Numbered from the stretch's first letter, positions 46,031 through 55,470 are shown. The stretch is DNA of 64,000 nucleotides from Paenibacillus sp. FJAT-26967 (GCF_001541095.1 NZ_LMXH01000008.1:89922-153921); one strand, 5' to 3'. The notes: generated by a model not told the origin, from the letters alone. Program-made: numbers and translations.

Positions 46031-46972
46031 TCACGCCTTTATATGAGAAACTTTACGGATAAGAATGAAGCCAACCAGCATCATAACAACGACCACAGCA
46101 AGCAGAATCAGACCCGGCAGCGTGAAAATCGGCATAATGAAGCCCTTGAATACGGTATTGAACACGATCACAAGAAACAGCGGCATCACGGCAAGGGAAA
46201 TCGCGATATAGCGGGACTCCGCTGTCTGGTTGCTGATTTCCTTGTTCATTCGGGAGCGCTCTTCCAGCGTTTTCGCCAAATGATCGAGAGCTTGGCTCAG
46301 GTTGCCTCCTGCCTTGCGCTGAACAAGAATGGTCTGCGTCAAGAGCTGGATATCTTTACTGGTAAATCGCTCATGCAGTCTTTCCAGCACCTCATCCAGC
46401 GTTGTACCTATCTGGAGTTCGCTGGACATGGACATGAACAGCGGACCCGCCGGAGCTTTGAGCTCCTTAGCTACCATCTCAATGCCCTGCTGGATGCTGA
46501 GTCCGGCCCGCACCGAGCTGGATAACATCCGGCACACTTCAGGCAGCTGGCGGTTGATCTGCTCGGCATACTTCAGCCGCCGGCCCTTCAGCCACTGCTT
46601 AGCGCAGATGCGGACGCCGAAGTATCCGGCGATAAGGTTATACGGAGCTTTCAGGTCAAGCAGCGCAGTAAGCAGCACGGTTACGACTGCAAACAGAGCC
46701 AGCCGGATCAGCAGCCAATGCGCCGGCGAAAGCTTCAGATCGGCGCTTCTGAGCTGATCCTCCCATTCTCGGCCGTACTCAGTCCGGTTGAGCCTTTGCT
46801 CGGCCCGCCGCAGCGAGGAGTCCTTCTTCAGCGCATGCTCGGCATAGAGCGGTTTGAGCTGCTTATTCAGCGCGTTCTGTCGTTTACGGGAAGAGGTGAT
46901 CTCTGCAACCGCCAGTACGCCGAACATGACGGTCAGGAACACGGCTCCATAGAGCAGCCATTCATCCCGCAT
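46031..46972 (-). CDS. tadB: Tad pilus platform protein TadB
   Basis: 313 residues, the partner F-domain protein of TadC. LPEVCRMLSSSVRAGLSIQQ and TILVQRKAGGNLSQALDHLA are the F-domain signatures, with C-terminal helices about 250-305. ATG 46972 lies inside the end of the ATPase gene (11-base overlap), with GGGAGG upstream. Confidence 0.9.
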   Translation of the reverse strand: MRDEWLLYGAVFLTVMFGVLAVAEITSSRKRQNALNKQLKPLYAEHALKKDSSLRRAEQRLNRTEYGREWEDQLRSADLKLSPAHWLLIRLALFAVVTVLLTALLDLKAPYNLIAGYFGVRICAKQWLKGRRLKYAEQINRQLPEVCRMLSSSVRAGLSIQQGIEMVAKELKAPAGPLFMSMSSELQIGTTLDEVLERLHERFTSKDIQLLTQTILVQRKAGGNLSQALDHLAKTLEERSRMNKEISNQTAESRYIAISLAVMPLFLVIVFNTVFKGFIMPIFTLPGLILLAVVVVMMLVGFILIRKVSHIKA

Positions 46973-48308
46973 GGTTTATCGAGCCTCCCTTCGGAAGGAA
47001 GAAATCACTTGGCAGTTCGTTTCCGAAGGAGCGGATCCGATTGGCGCAATCGGGCACATAACCGGTTGCTTCGAAGTTTCCAATAATGCGGCCGTTTAAT
47101 TCAACGCTCTTACGATTAAAGACGAAAATTTCCTTCAAATTAAGTTGTCCGTCTTGTGTGACCGCTTCCGCTATCGAGACTATCCTCCGTGTGCCGTCCG
47201 TCAAGCGAAGCGTCTGCACGACCAGATGAATGGCCGCCGATATGAACGGACGTACGACCTCTGCCGTCATAGACGAATTGTTCATCAAGATCATGGCTTC
47301 GATCCGGGACATGGCATCCTGCGGTGTATTGGCATGGATCGTCGTAAGCGAGCCTTCGTGACCCGTGTTCATGGCCTGGAGCATGTCCATGGCTTCGCCC
47401 CCGCGAACCTCACCGACGATGATCCGGTCTGGCCGCATCCGCAGCGCGTTGCGGACGAGCTGGCGGATTGTGATCTCGCCGGAGCCTTCCATATTCGCCG
47501 GCCGTGCTTCCAGCGATACGACATTCTTGCGGCCGAGCCGCAGCTCCGCCATATCCTCAATAGTGATGATCCGCTCGCCTAAAGGAATGGCGGCGGAGAC
47601 CACATTGAGCAGGGTCGTTTTGCCGCTTCCGGTTCCCCCGGAGATGATGATGTTCAGCTTCGAAGCGGCAGCCATCTCCAGGAACTGGGCCATCTGCGGC
47701 GATAAGGTCTGGAATCCGATGAGGTCATTCATCGAATAAGGGTCCTTCTTGAACTTCCGGATCGTCAGCACCGGCCCGTGCAGGGCAACAGGCGGTATGG
47801 CGGCATTCACACGGCTGCCATCTTCCAGCCGTCCGTCCACAAGCGGAGAGCTCTCATCGATCCGGCGTCCGATAGGAGCCACGATCCGGTCGATAATATG
47901 ACGGATATGATCGTGGCTTTTGAAGGTTACATCAGAGAGTGTGATGGTACCTCTTCGTTCAATATAGACTTCGTTTGGCCCGTTCACCATAATCTCCGTG
48001 ATGTCTTCCTCCCGTAGAAGCGGTTCAAGCGGTCCGAAGCCGACGGAGTCATTGAGAATCATGTTCAAGAGATCCGTTTTATCCTGCTGGGTGATGATGA
48101 CCTTTTCCTGCTCAAGCATCTCCGTAATGAGCTTCTCGATCGTTTTGCGCTTCTGATAGAGCGGCAGCTTGATAAGATGATCCAGGTTGGTCTCCTTCAG
48201 GAGACGATCCTTGTAGTGCTGAAACAGGAAGTCCAGATAGTCCTCAGAAGTTTTCTCCACCTGGACTTGCTCATCGAGCCTGCTACTGAGCTTTTGGAAG
48301 ATGGACAT
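46962..48308 (-). CDS. tadA: Tad pilus ATPase TadA/CpaF
   Basis: 448 residues, secretion ATPase of the VirB11/CpaF group that powers pilin assembly. Motifs: Walker A ISGGTGSGKTTLLN (about 230-243), Asp box ITIEDMAELRLG, Walker B-region RMRPDRIIVGEVRGGEAMD, and His box GHEGSLTTIHANTPQDA. It overlaps the TadZ gene by 26 bases, with GGGAGG before ATG 48308. Confidence 0.95.
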   Translation of the reverse strand: MSIFQKLSSRLDEQVQVEKTSEDYLDFLFQHYKDRLLKETNLDHLIKLPLYQKRKTIEKLITEMLEQEKVIITQQDKTDLLNMILNDSVGFGPLEPLLREEDITEIMVNGPNEVYIERRGTITLSDVTFKSHDHIRHIIDRIVAPIGRRIDESSPLVDGRLEDGSRVNAAIPPVALHGPVLTIRKFKKDPYSMNDLIGFQTLSPQMAQFLEMAAASKLNIIISGGTGSGKTTLLNVVSAAIPLGERIITIEDMAELRLGRKNVVSLEARPANMEGSGEITIRQLVRNALRMRPDRIIVGEVRGGEAMDMLQAMNTGHEGSLTTIHANTPQDAMSRIEAMILMNNSSMTAEVVRPFISAAIHLVVQTLRLTDGTRRIVSIAEAVTQDGQLNLKEIFVFNRKSVELNGRIIGNFEATGYVPDCANRIRSFGNELPSDFFLPKGGSINHAG

Positions 48309-49485
48309 TCTTATCGCCTCCCATAGCTACCAGTAAGTCGGAGGTTAATCCGGCCAGATCGCGGACAGGCCCTTTCAGCTTCTTATCCTTGAGCTGGAAC
48401 GACAGCGGCTCACCCAGATTGAAGTGAGACTGGAGCCCTTTGAAATCATCCGATATCTTGCTGATGACCGGAAGGCTGCTCATTTTGCCTAGATCATCGA
48501 GTGAAATATCCTGCTTCTTGCTGAATTTATTGACCACCAGAGCCACAATATCTTCTTTGAGCAGATGGTAGCGGTCGAGAATGTTGAGCACATCTTTCAT
48601 GCGGACGATAGATGGACGCTCGAGATTGACGACATACAGAATCTTGTCGGACTGGCTTAAAGCACTGATCGATATCTCATTGAGCTCTTTGGGCACGTCG
48701 AGTATGATGCAGTCAAAATGCTGGCGGCAGGCCGACAGTAAGAGCTCGATATCCTCGCTGTGGAACATTTCCGCTTCCTGCGGATGGTTGGGCGACAGCA
48801 GAATGCTGAGCGGAGACGCCTCCGTTCTGCTGATCACGTTGTTAAGCTGGCTGAAGGTAAGCTCTTGGAGAACCGACTTCAGATCCCCGATATTCCGGTC
48901 ATGCTTTAAGTTGAAAAGATGCTGAATACTCCCGAACTGCAGATTCAGATCGATTAACAGCGTGCGCATCTCGCTGTTGGCTGCGATAGCGTTCGCAAGG
49001 TTGGCAGCCAGGAAACTGGTGCCGGACCCGCCTTTGCCGCTGTAGACCGAGATAACAGTTCCGGACAGCTCGGCTGCCGATGTCTTGCTCAGCTCCGATT
49101 TGTGGCGGTTCTGCTTCAGCGTCTGCATAGCGCGCTCCAGCACCTTATCGAGCTGATCCAGCTCTTCCGGCACACGGATGACATCCGTAACCCCGCAGCG
49201 GTAAATTTCACGAAGCGTAGAGAAGTCCGCCTGCTTGCTCAGGAAAATAACGGGCGCGGTGCTGTTGACCTTGCGGATCTGCTGGATCGTCTGGGCAACA
49301 TGGGGGTTGTCCTCTGATTCAACAAGCAGGATTACCCGGGGTTCCCTCGGGTCAATTTGCAGCGCCGCCTCGCGTGGCTTGTCGATCAGCTCCCCAACCG
49401 CCATATTGTGAAAATGAATGTTCTGGGCGAGCTGCTGGGTCAGCCGGTTATCGTCGCAGACGATAGAGATTTTCGGAGCCGTCAT
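48283..49485 (-). CDS. Tad pilus localisation ATPase TadZ/CpaE
   Basis: 400 residues: an N-terminal receiver-like domain (about 5-115) and a C-terminal MinD/ParA-like ATPase with deviant Walker A SGKGGSGTSFLAANLA (about 150-165) and IILDVPKEL. TadZ/CpaE proteins place the pilus machine in the cell. Its start overlaps the preceding gene by an ATGA junction. Confidence 0.9.
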   Translation of the reverse strand: MTAPKISIVCDDNRLTQQLAQNIHFHNMAVGELIDKPREAALQIDPREPRVILLVESEDNPHVAQTIQQIRKVNSTAPVIFLSKQADFSTLREIYRCGVTDVIRVPEELDQLDKVLERAMQTLKQNRHKSELSKTSAAELSGTVISVYSGKGGSGTSFLAANLANAIAANSEMRTLLIDLNLQFGSIQHLFNLKHDRNIGDLKSVLQELTFSQLNNVISRTEASPLSILLSPNHPQEAEMFHSEDIELLLSACRQHFDCIILDVPKELNEISISALSQSDKILYVVNLERPSIVRMKDVLNILDRYHLLKEDIVALVVNKFSKKQDISLDDLGKMSSLPVISKISDDFKGLQSHFNLGEPLSFQLKDKKLKGPVRDLAGLTSDLLVAMGGDKNVHLPKAQ

Positions 49486-50168
49486 TTTTTCTCAGCGCCT
49501 CCTTCTTTAGATGCTTTCTGGGAGCCGCTCTTTAACACCCGGATTTCTTTGGCGTAATTAAGCCCCCATATTGCGCTTTTGGATTGCTCCAGAGTCAGGA
49601 CGACTCCCATATTTACAATTTCATTATTGTTTTTCAGACCGACCGTGTTCACCGTAATATCTTTGAAAAGAACTTTCGTGATCCGTTTGTCACTCGGCCC
49701 GGAGGAATGGGGCTGTTCTTCGGCTTTGGGCGCATCTTCGGATTCATAAGTGACAATTAGATCTACTTTGTCTAATGCGCTAATCGTAGCATCGTCAAAT
49801 ACCGCTATAGGTGCCCGCAAAATGACCTGCCGGTATTTGTCGGACAGAATCGTGTCGTCCCGAAGGACGGTTGTCGTAAGAACTTCTCCTTTGGGGATAG
49901 GGACCATCGAGATCTTCCCCTTCAATTCATCTTTCGATTGGATCAGGGAAGGGAGCATGAATTTCTTCGGAATTTCCTTGGTTGCAATCAGGTTGTCCGG
50001 AATGGGTTTCCCGGCTTCGATATTGCCATCGGCTACATGAACCGTAACCATCTCGCCCAGACTTGCCTGGGTATTCGAGATGTAAGTGGAGAACAGCAGA
50101 ATGGCAACGACCGCCATCCCGATGGAGATGGTCATGAATAACAGGGCGCGTCTTTTCGTTTCGAACAT
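49482..50168 (-). CDS. CpaB/RcpC-like SAF-domain pilus assembly protein
   Basis: 228 residues. One N-terminal membrane helix (LLFMTISIGMAVVAILLFS) is followed by an exported SAF/CpaB region: VHVADGNIEAGKPIPDNLIA, then KISMVPIPKGEVLTTTVLRD. In diderms CpaB works with the outer-membrane secretin; there is no secretin gene here, as expected for a monoderm. AGAGGTG precedes ATG 50168. Confidence 0.85.
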   Translation of the reverse strand: MFETKRRALLFMTISIGMAVVAILLFSTYISNTQASLGEMVTVHVADGNIEAGKPIPDNLIATKEIPKKFMLPSLIQSKDELKGKISMVPIPKGEVLTTTVLRDDTILSDKYRQVILRAPIAVFDDATISALDKVDLIVTYESEDAPKAEEQPHSSGPSDKRITKVLFKDITVNTVGLKNNNEIVNMGVVLTLEQSKSAIWGLNYAKEIRVLKSGSQKASKEGGAEKK

Positions 50169-50269
50169 GGATGGCTACACCTCTACTGTGCTTTTGACGG
50201 AACATTTTTTTCGGAATATTTCGGTATATAAGTGTTGTTAGTAAAGCTAATATCCGCATTCATATCCTC

Positions 50270-50710
50270 TCATAAGCCTATAAGAATCAGGGTGGAGACA
50301 GCGATAAAGGGAGCCATAGGTAAATGGTCTACTCGTTTTGCGCCGGACTTCTTCAATTTTTGTAAGAGCAGAACCGGCCAAGCGATGCATGCAGCCAAAA
50401 TGAACGTAAGCATAAGGGCCTGCAGCCCAAGCGTAAAACCTATTGCCGCCCCGATCATCGCGAACAATTTAATGTCCCCGCCTCCAAGCTGCCCCTTACT
50501 GGCCATGGCGATGAGCAAACAAATCCCTCCTAGGCCTAGAGCCCCTCCCAAAGTTTGAGTTAAACCCAAGTCGCCAAGAAATAAATGGATACCCACAAAA
50601 TAAAGGAGACCCGGCAAGGTCAGCCAGTCATAAATAAGTCTGCGCCTCAAGTCCGTTATAACGGCCACAGTGAGAAGGACTAATAGAGGAAGCCAGACCC
50701 AGATGAACAA
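50270..50710 (-). CDS. A24 prepilin peptidase (TadV/CpaA-like)
   Basis: About 146 residues, polytopic. The two catalytic Asp motifs are visible: DLRRRLIYDWLTLPG (first Asp) and GGGDIKLFAMIG (GxGD, second Asp). It cleaves the Flp prepilin leader. TTG 50710 is chosen because GAAGGAGGTG precedes it; the longer open frame to 50800 has no ribosome site. It is the first gene of the Tad locus, separated from cpaB by 101 bases. Confidence 0.85.
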   Translation of the reverse strand: MFIWVWLPLLVLLTVAVITDLRRRLIYDWLTLPGLLYFVGIHLFLGDLGLTQTLGGALGLGGICLLIAMASKGQLGGGDIKLFAMIGAAIGFTLGLQALMLTFILAACIAWPVLLLQKLKKSGAKRVDHLPMAPFIAVSTLILIGL

Positions 50711-51171
50711 CGCAGCACCTCCTTCACATCGTCTTCCTTTCCACAATATGGGTTGCATTACCACAAGGGATTCGAGATGAAACAGGGTTTTAAGACGCAT
50801 TTTGACAAAAATACAGTAAAAATAAGTTAAAAGGTACTTTTGAACTAGAATAAAAATGCATTATAAGACCCTTAGAACTAGATAAAATTGTTAATAAGTA
50901 ATAGTTATAAAGTGGAAGTATAAAAGTAAGTAATGCACTCTAGTTTAGAGAGTTAAAAACGATTGTCCGATAAAGATCAGAGAGTATTACCTATACATCT
51001 TCATAATTTGGACACATATTTTTAATCCAAGATTCAGTTTTGTTTAAGCTGTTTTTATTGTGTGCCAGCTATAGTAAGTACGGATTCTACAAAAGAAAGC
51101 AGTCTGACAAAAGAAGCTTAGCGGGGATGATCTTGTTATTAATATTTTTTCTGACAAAGGAGGAGTCCGTA
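50711..51171. other. AT-rich divergent intergenic region between the Tad locus and the gld-type ABC genes
   Basis: About 460 bases, markedly AT-rich from 50810 to 51040. It contains imperfect direct repeats GAACTAGAATAAAAATG (50842-50858) and GAACTAGATAAAATTG (50875-50890). It also holds a sigma-A-like pair, TTGAAC (50840-50845) and TATAAG (50862-50867), for plus-strand transcription. No gene is supported. Confidence 0.45.
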
Positions 51172-52410
51172 TTGCTGGAAGTGAACGGAGTCAGTAAGCT
51201 CTACGAGAATTCAAGAGGAGTCAGCGGAATTAGCTTCACGATGCAGCGCGGTGAAATTGTAGGTTTCCTGGGACCCAACGGAGCAGGCAAAACAACCACG
51301 ATGAGGATGATTACGGGGTATCTTAATCCGACGAGCGGTAGCATTCACGTGAATGGTCTATCCATGGCGGACCACCCTCGTAAAGCGCGCCGCTCAATCG
51401 GCTACTTGCCCGAGACGCCGCCCCTTTACCCGGAGATGACCGTACGGGCTTATCTGAAATTCGTTGCCGATCTGCGCGACGTTCCCGCGAGAGATCAGAA
51501 GAGACGAATCGGCGAAATCATGGAGAAGCTCGGGCTGGGCGGCCGGGAGCACCAGATTATCCGCAGCTTGTCCAAAGGGTACAAGCAGCGTCTGGGTCTC
51601 GCCCAGGCAATCGTGCATCAGCCCGATCTGCTTGTGCTCGATGAGCCGACTTCGGGATTGGACCCGAAGCAGATCATCGAGATCCGCCGGCTGATCCGGG
51701 AGCTCGGCGAGAATCATACCGTGCTTCTGAGCACGCACATTCTGCCCGAGATCAACGCTCTGTGCAACAGGGTGCTGATCATTAACCAGGGACAGATTGT
51801 GCTGGACGAGAAGCCCGAGCTGCTGGGGCGCACGATGGGCGACACGTTCGAGGTGTCGCTTGAAGTGAAAGGGCCGCGCGAAGATATCGTGCGGCTGCTG
51901 GGCGCTACGCCGGGCGTGGCCGCGGTGGAGGTGCTGGGCAGCGATGGGAGCATCATCGATGCCGCTGCGGGGAGCGAAGCCGATGCGCGGGACACCGCGG
52001 CAGCGGGCGAGCCTCGCGCTGACAAGGCCGAGGCGGCAGGTACAGCCTCCAGCCTTTTACCGTTCAGCGCAGCGTCGGCTGAGGAACGGCAGCGTCCGCT
52101 GGGAGCGTCAGCGCTTAGCAGCCCCGGCGAGTGTGGCGGAGCGGGGGGTGATCCGCATATTGGCGGAGCCGCAGTCCTCGAAGACGGCACCGTTAAGCTT
52201 CGCGTGTCTGCTGCGGGCGGCACGGACATCCGGGAGCCGGTATTTTTCCAACTGGCCGAGGCGGGTTACCCGATTCTGGAGATGAAGCGGGAGAGACTCA
52301 GTCTGGAAGAAATTTTCCTCAAGCTGACAACAGATGAGAAGTTAGCTGGATCAGCTTCAGCCAATGAGGCGGATTCCGCCGCTCCGCAAGGAGGTGGCGA
52401 AGATGCGTAG
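51172..52410 (+). CDS. ABC transporter ATP-binding protein (GldA-like)
   Basis: 412 residues. Motifs: Walker A GPNGAGKTTT, signature LSKGYKQRLGLAQA, Walker B LLVLDEPTSGLD and switch His LLSTHILPE. TTG 51172 follows AAAGGAGG; the frame extends upstream without a ribosome site. The C-terminal half has an unusual low-complexity insert (about residues 255-345, Ala/Gly/Ser/Glu-rich, GC-rich DNA) before a final conserved stretch (ILEMKRERLSLEEIFLKLT). The next three genes encode permease, GldG-like and DUF4340 proteins. The transported substrate is unknown. Confidence 0.9.
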   Translation: MLEVNGVSKLYENSRGVSGISFTMQRGEIVGFLGPNGAGKTTTMRMITGYLNPTSGSIHVNGLSMADHPRKARRSIGYLPETPPLYPEMTVRAYLKFVADLRDVPARDQKRRIGEIMEKLGLGGREHQIIRSLSKGYKQRLGLAQAIVHQPDLLVLDEPTSGLDPKQIIEIRRLIRELGENHTVLLSTHILPEINALCNRVLIINQGQIVLDEKPELLGRTMGDTFEVSLEVKGPREDIVRLLGATPGVAAVEVLGSDGSIIDAAAGSEADARDTAAAGEPRADKAEAAGTASSLLPFSAASAEERQRPLGASALSSPGECGGAGGDPHIGGAAVLEDGTVKLRVSAAGGTDIREPVFFQLAEAGYPILEMKRERLSLEEIFLKLTTDEKLAGSASANEADSAAPQGGGEDA

Positions 52411-53119
52411 AATGTGGGCTCTCTGCTCCAAGGAGCTGCAGTTGTTTTTTTATTCCCCGACATCTTACGTCGCATTTGCTTTTTACATCCTCGTGTCGAG
52501 TATTATGTTTTATGTTAATTTTGTCATGATCCAGCCAAGTCTGATTGACGTCCGGTATGTGGTCGGGAACACCTCTTTCATCTACTTGTTCATTATCCCG
52601 CTTCTCACGATGAGGCTGGTTGCGGACGAGTTCCGGCATGGGACGGATGAACTCCTGCTGACCTCTCCTGCCGGTACCGGGGAGATTGTACTGGGCAAAT
52701 ATTTGGCCGCGTTAATTGTTCTCTTCCTGCTCACACTCTGCAGCCTCGTGTATCCGCTGATCATGTCGGCCTTTGGCACATTGGATCAGCCCGTGCTGTG
52801 GCTTTCCTACTTAAGCATGTTTTTGCTGGGGGCGGCTATGATGGCGATCGGGCTGTTCGCCTCGACGCTGTCCAATAACCAGATGGTCGCCGGTATAGCC
52901 GGCTTTGCGATTCTGCTGCTGTTCTGGATGATGGACTGGGTGGCGGAAGGCTTCAACGGGAAGTTCCGGGAGTGGATTGAGCAGTTTTCGCTCAGCGGAC
53001 GCGTAATCAATCTTCAAAAGGGTATTGTGCACGGTCCGGACATTCTTTTCTTCGTCACACTGGCGGCCCTATTTATTATACTCAGCATGCAGACTCTTGA
53101 AAGAAAGCGGTGGAGGTGA
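52403..53119 (+). CDS. ABC-2 type permease (GldF-like)
   Basis: 238 residues, six membrane helices, ABC-2 family: LFFYSPTSYVAFAFYILVSSIMFYV region, then RLVADEFRHGTDELLLTSPA, a cytoplasmic coupling segment typical of GldF. ATG 52403 overlaps the ATPase gene by 8 bases and has AAGGAGGTGG upstream. It is followed within 6 bases by the GldG-like gene. Confidence 0.88.
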   Translation: MRRMWALCSKELQLFFYSPTSYVAFAFYILVSSIMFYVNFVMIQPSLIDVRYVVGNTSFIYLFIIPLLTMRLVADEFRHGTDELLLTSPAGTGEIVLGKYLAALIVLFLLTLCSLVYPLIMSAFGTLDQPVLWLSYLSMFLLGAAMMAIGLFASTLSNNQMVAGIAGFAILLLFWMMDWVAEGFNGKFREWIEQFSLSGRVINLQKGIVHGPDILFFVTLAALFIILSMQTLERKRWR

Positions 53120-53124
53120 CGGCG

Positions 53125-54513
53125 ATGAAGAAACTGTTGCGCGGTACAAATACGGCGGTACTCACCGTTGCGGTCATTGGCATTTTCATTCTGCTGACTT
53201 TCTTTCTTCATTCGTTAAAAGATTTTCAGCTCGATTTGTCCAAAAATAAAATGTACACACTTTCGGAGCAAACCATTGGTACTCTCCAGGGCTTAGATCA
53301 AGATATTCAAATCACTGCTTTTACCAATCCTATGGAAGATTCCGAAGGGGTCTTGACACGGGAAGTCACGGATATGGTGCAGGAATACACCAAACGGAAC
53401 AATAAAATTACGTTTAAGCAGTACGACATGCTCAAGGAGCCGTCTAAAGCGCAGCAGTATGGCGTTCAGCAGAGCAGTGTTATTTTTGAAAGCGGAGACC
53501 AGAAGAAAGTCGTCTCCTTCTCTGAAATGTTCACGGGCGGGGCGGGCGACGGTTCTTACCAGTTTACAGGTGAGGAGAAAATGACGCAGGCGCTCAAGAG
53601 TCTGACCAGCAAGGAAAAACACACCGTGTATTTCCTCTCGGGACATCAGGAGATCACACTGCAGGAAATGACAGCTTTGAAATCCAGTCTGGAAGGCGAG
53701 AATTATACGGTTCAGGAGCTTAACCTGTACCGTGAAGGCAAAATTCCGGATGACGCGGAGATGCTTCTGCTGATCGGACCCCAGACCGATCTGAACGATA
53801 AGGAAACCGAGCTTATTAAGCAGTACCTGGACGGAAAAGGCAAGATCTACGTAGCGCTGGGTTTTAGCAAAGACATGGCAACGAGCTGGAAAAACATCGA
53901 TGCTATCATGAACACGTATGGAATTAAGGACCAGCATGCGGTAGCAATCGAGACCAAGCAGAGCACGCTTTATGATCCGCTTACCCTGATTCCCGAATAC
54001 GGCACTCACGCGATCACCAGCAAACTGTCCCAATATAACCTGCTTACGATGATGTCGCTGACTGTCGCGCTAAATGCGGAAGACAAGGAAGGTTTCACGA
54101 GCACGCCTCTTATCCGGTCAACCGCTGGTGCGTATGGAGAGACGGATATTGCCGGCCTGATGCAGTCGAAGACGGATAAAGACGATAAGGACGTCCCCGG
54201 GCCTCTCAATCTGGGTTATGCGGTTGAAGACAAAGAGGGCAAACCGAAAGCCGTTCTGCTCGGTGGTTCAACCTTCCTGATGGATGGTGAAATTACCGTA
54301 CAAGGAAATCGGGATTTTGCGATGAACAGTATAGGCTGGCTGCAAGAGAAGAAAGATCAGGTTACGATTCGGCCAAGGCAGAATGAAGCATACCAGACAG
54401 CAGCTCTGACACCGGGTCAAGCGCAAATCATTTTCCTGGGTGCGGTCGTCATATTCCCGCTGTTGTTCTTGCTCCTTGGCGGTTTCATCTGGTGGAGGAG
54501 GAGAAAAGGATGA
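53125..54513 (+). CDS. GldG-like ABC accessory membrane protein
   Basis: 462 residues. A membrane helix near the N-terminus (AVLTVAVIGIFILLTFFLHSL) is followed by a large exported domain of the DUF4350/ABC_transp_aux type, starting FQLDLSKNKMYTLSEQT. A C-terminal helix (QIIFLGAVVIFPLLFLLLGGF) precedes a basic tail. GGAGGTGACGG precedes ATG 53125. It acts with the ATPase and permease as an exporter-type complex of unknown substrate; in Bacteroidetes relatives serve gliding motility, which does not carry over directly here. Confidence 0.85.
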   Translation: MKKLLRGTNTAVLTVAVIGIFILLTFFLHSLKDFQLDLSKNKMYTLSEQTIGTLQGLDQDIQITAFTNPMEDSEGVLTREVTDMVQEYTKRNNKITFKQYDMLKEPSKAQQYGVQQSSVIFESGDQKKVVSFSEMFTGGAGDGSYQFTGEEKMTQALKSLTSKEKHTVYFLSGHQEITLQEMTALKSSLEGENYTVQELNLYREGKIPDDAEMLLLIGPQTDLNDKETELIKQYLDGKGKIYVALGFSKDMATSWKNIDAIMNTYGIKDQHAVAIETKQSTLYDPLTLIPEYGTHAITSKLSQYNLLTMMSLTVALNAEDKEGFTSTPLIRSTAGAYGETDIAGLMQSKTDKDDKDVPGPLNLGYAVEDKEGKPKAVLLGGSTFLMDGEITVQGNRDFAMNSIGWLQEKKDQVTIRPRQNEAYQTAALTPGQAQIIFLGAVVIFPLLFLLLGGFIWWRRRKG

Positions 54514-55448
54514 AGAAGTTCATGCCGAGCCTGCTTCTGGTAGTGTTCCTCGGAGGGCTCTGGTATGCCTGGAGCCAAGACTTTTTCAAAGAACAACAGC
54601 CGCTTGAGCAGGCCAAAGCACTCGTTCAAGTTAATGTTCAAGAAGTACAGAGCTTCTCCATTGAAAATAAGGACCAGCCGGTGATTGAGCTTATCCGTAA
54701 TGATGACGGATGGTCCATGGCGAGGCCCTCTGCCGCCCCGCTTAACCCGAACTTGACGGAAGGCTGGATCGATTCCTTTAATTTGCTGACACAGGAGCGG
54801 GCTGTAGATGAGCACGCATCGGATCTTGCCAAGTTCGGACTGGCTGAGCCGTCCTCCGTGTATCGGGTTAGCCTGTCGGATGGAACAACCAAGGAGGTCA
54901 GGATCGGATCAGCGACACCTGTTGAGGGATATGTGTATGTTCAGCTTAACGATTCCCCGGCAGTTTATCAGGTGAATGAATCTTCGATCACGGCGCTGAA
55001 TAAAAGGCCGCTCGATTTTGTAGAAACGAATCCGGTGAAATTTGATTATGATCGGGTAAAAAGCATTTCGTTCAACTGGAAAAACCGCAAGTGGGATTTG
55101 GTAAAAAATGAAGGCGACAAACCGTCCGCCGAATCCAAATGGAAGATGGGCGGCAAGGAGATCGAAGGCGCAGAAGCTGTTCAAATGCTGGAGAGGGTAC
55201 GATCCATGGATACGGAACAAATGCCCAAACCGGCACTGGAGGCGGCTGTCAAAGCAGTAGATTGGACGATGGAGATCGTCGAAACGATAGATGGCAAAGA
55301 TCTTAAAAGTACGTATGAAGCCCGCCCCGACGAACAGGCAGCCTGGGTAATCAGGCAGGGGGGAGAATGGGCGTATGCCATACCGGCCTCGTTTGCAGAG
55401 GAACTGGCGGACTTGGGAGCTCCGAAGTCTGAAGGTAGCGGCGGATAG
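54510..55448 (+). CDS. DUF4340 protein of the Gld-type ABC locus
   Basis: 312 residues: one N-terminal helix (MPSLLLVVFLGGLWYAW) and a repeated beta-rich exported region with KFGLAEPSSVYRVSLSDGTT and the second copy LNKRPLDFVETNPVKFDYD. DUF4340 proteins commonly follow GldG-like genes. The start overlaps the stop of the previous gene (ATGA), so the four genes form one operon. Confidence 0.82.
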   Translation: MKKFMPSLLLVVFLGGLWYAWSQDFFKEQQPLEQAKALVQVNVQEVQSFSIENKDQPVIELIRNDDGWSMARPSAAPLNPNLTEGWIDSFNLLTQERAVDEHASDLAKFGLAEPSSVYRVSLSDGTTKEVRIGSATPVEGYVYVQLNDSPAVYQVNESSITALNKRPLDFVETNPVKFDYDRVKSISFNWKNRKWDLVKNEGDKPSAESKWKMGGKEIEGAEAVQMLERVRSMDTEQMPKPALEAAVKAVDWTMEIVETIDGKDLKSTYEARPDEQAAWVIRQGGEWAYAIPASFAEELADLGAPKSEGSGG

Positions 55449-55470
55449 GCATTAAAGCGAATAAGCGAGG

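Noticed and set aside
51172..55448. Gliding motility function for the Gld-type genes
   Set aside because: The rest of the Bacteroidetes gliding machinery is not here; similarity only supports an ABC exporter-type complex.
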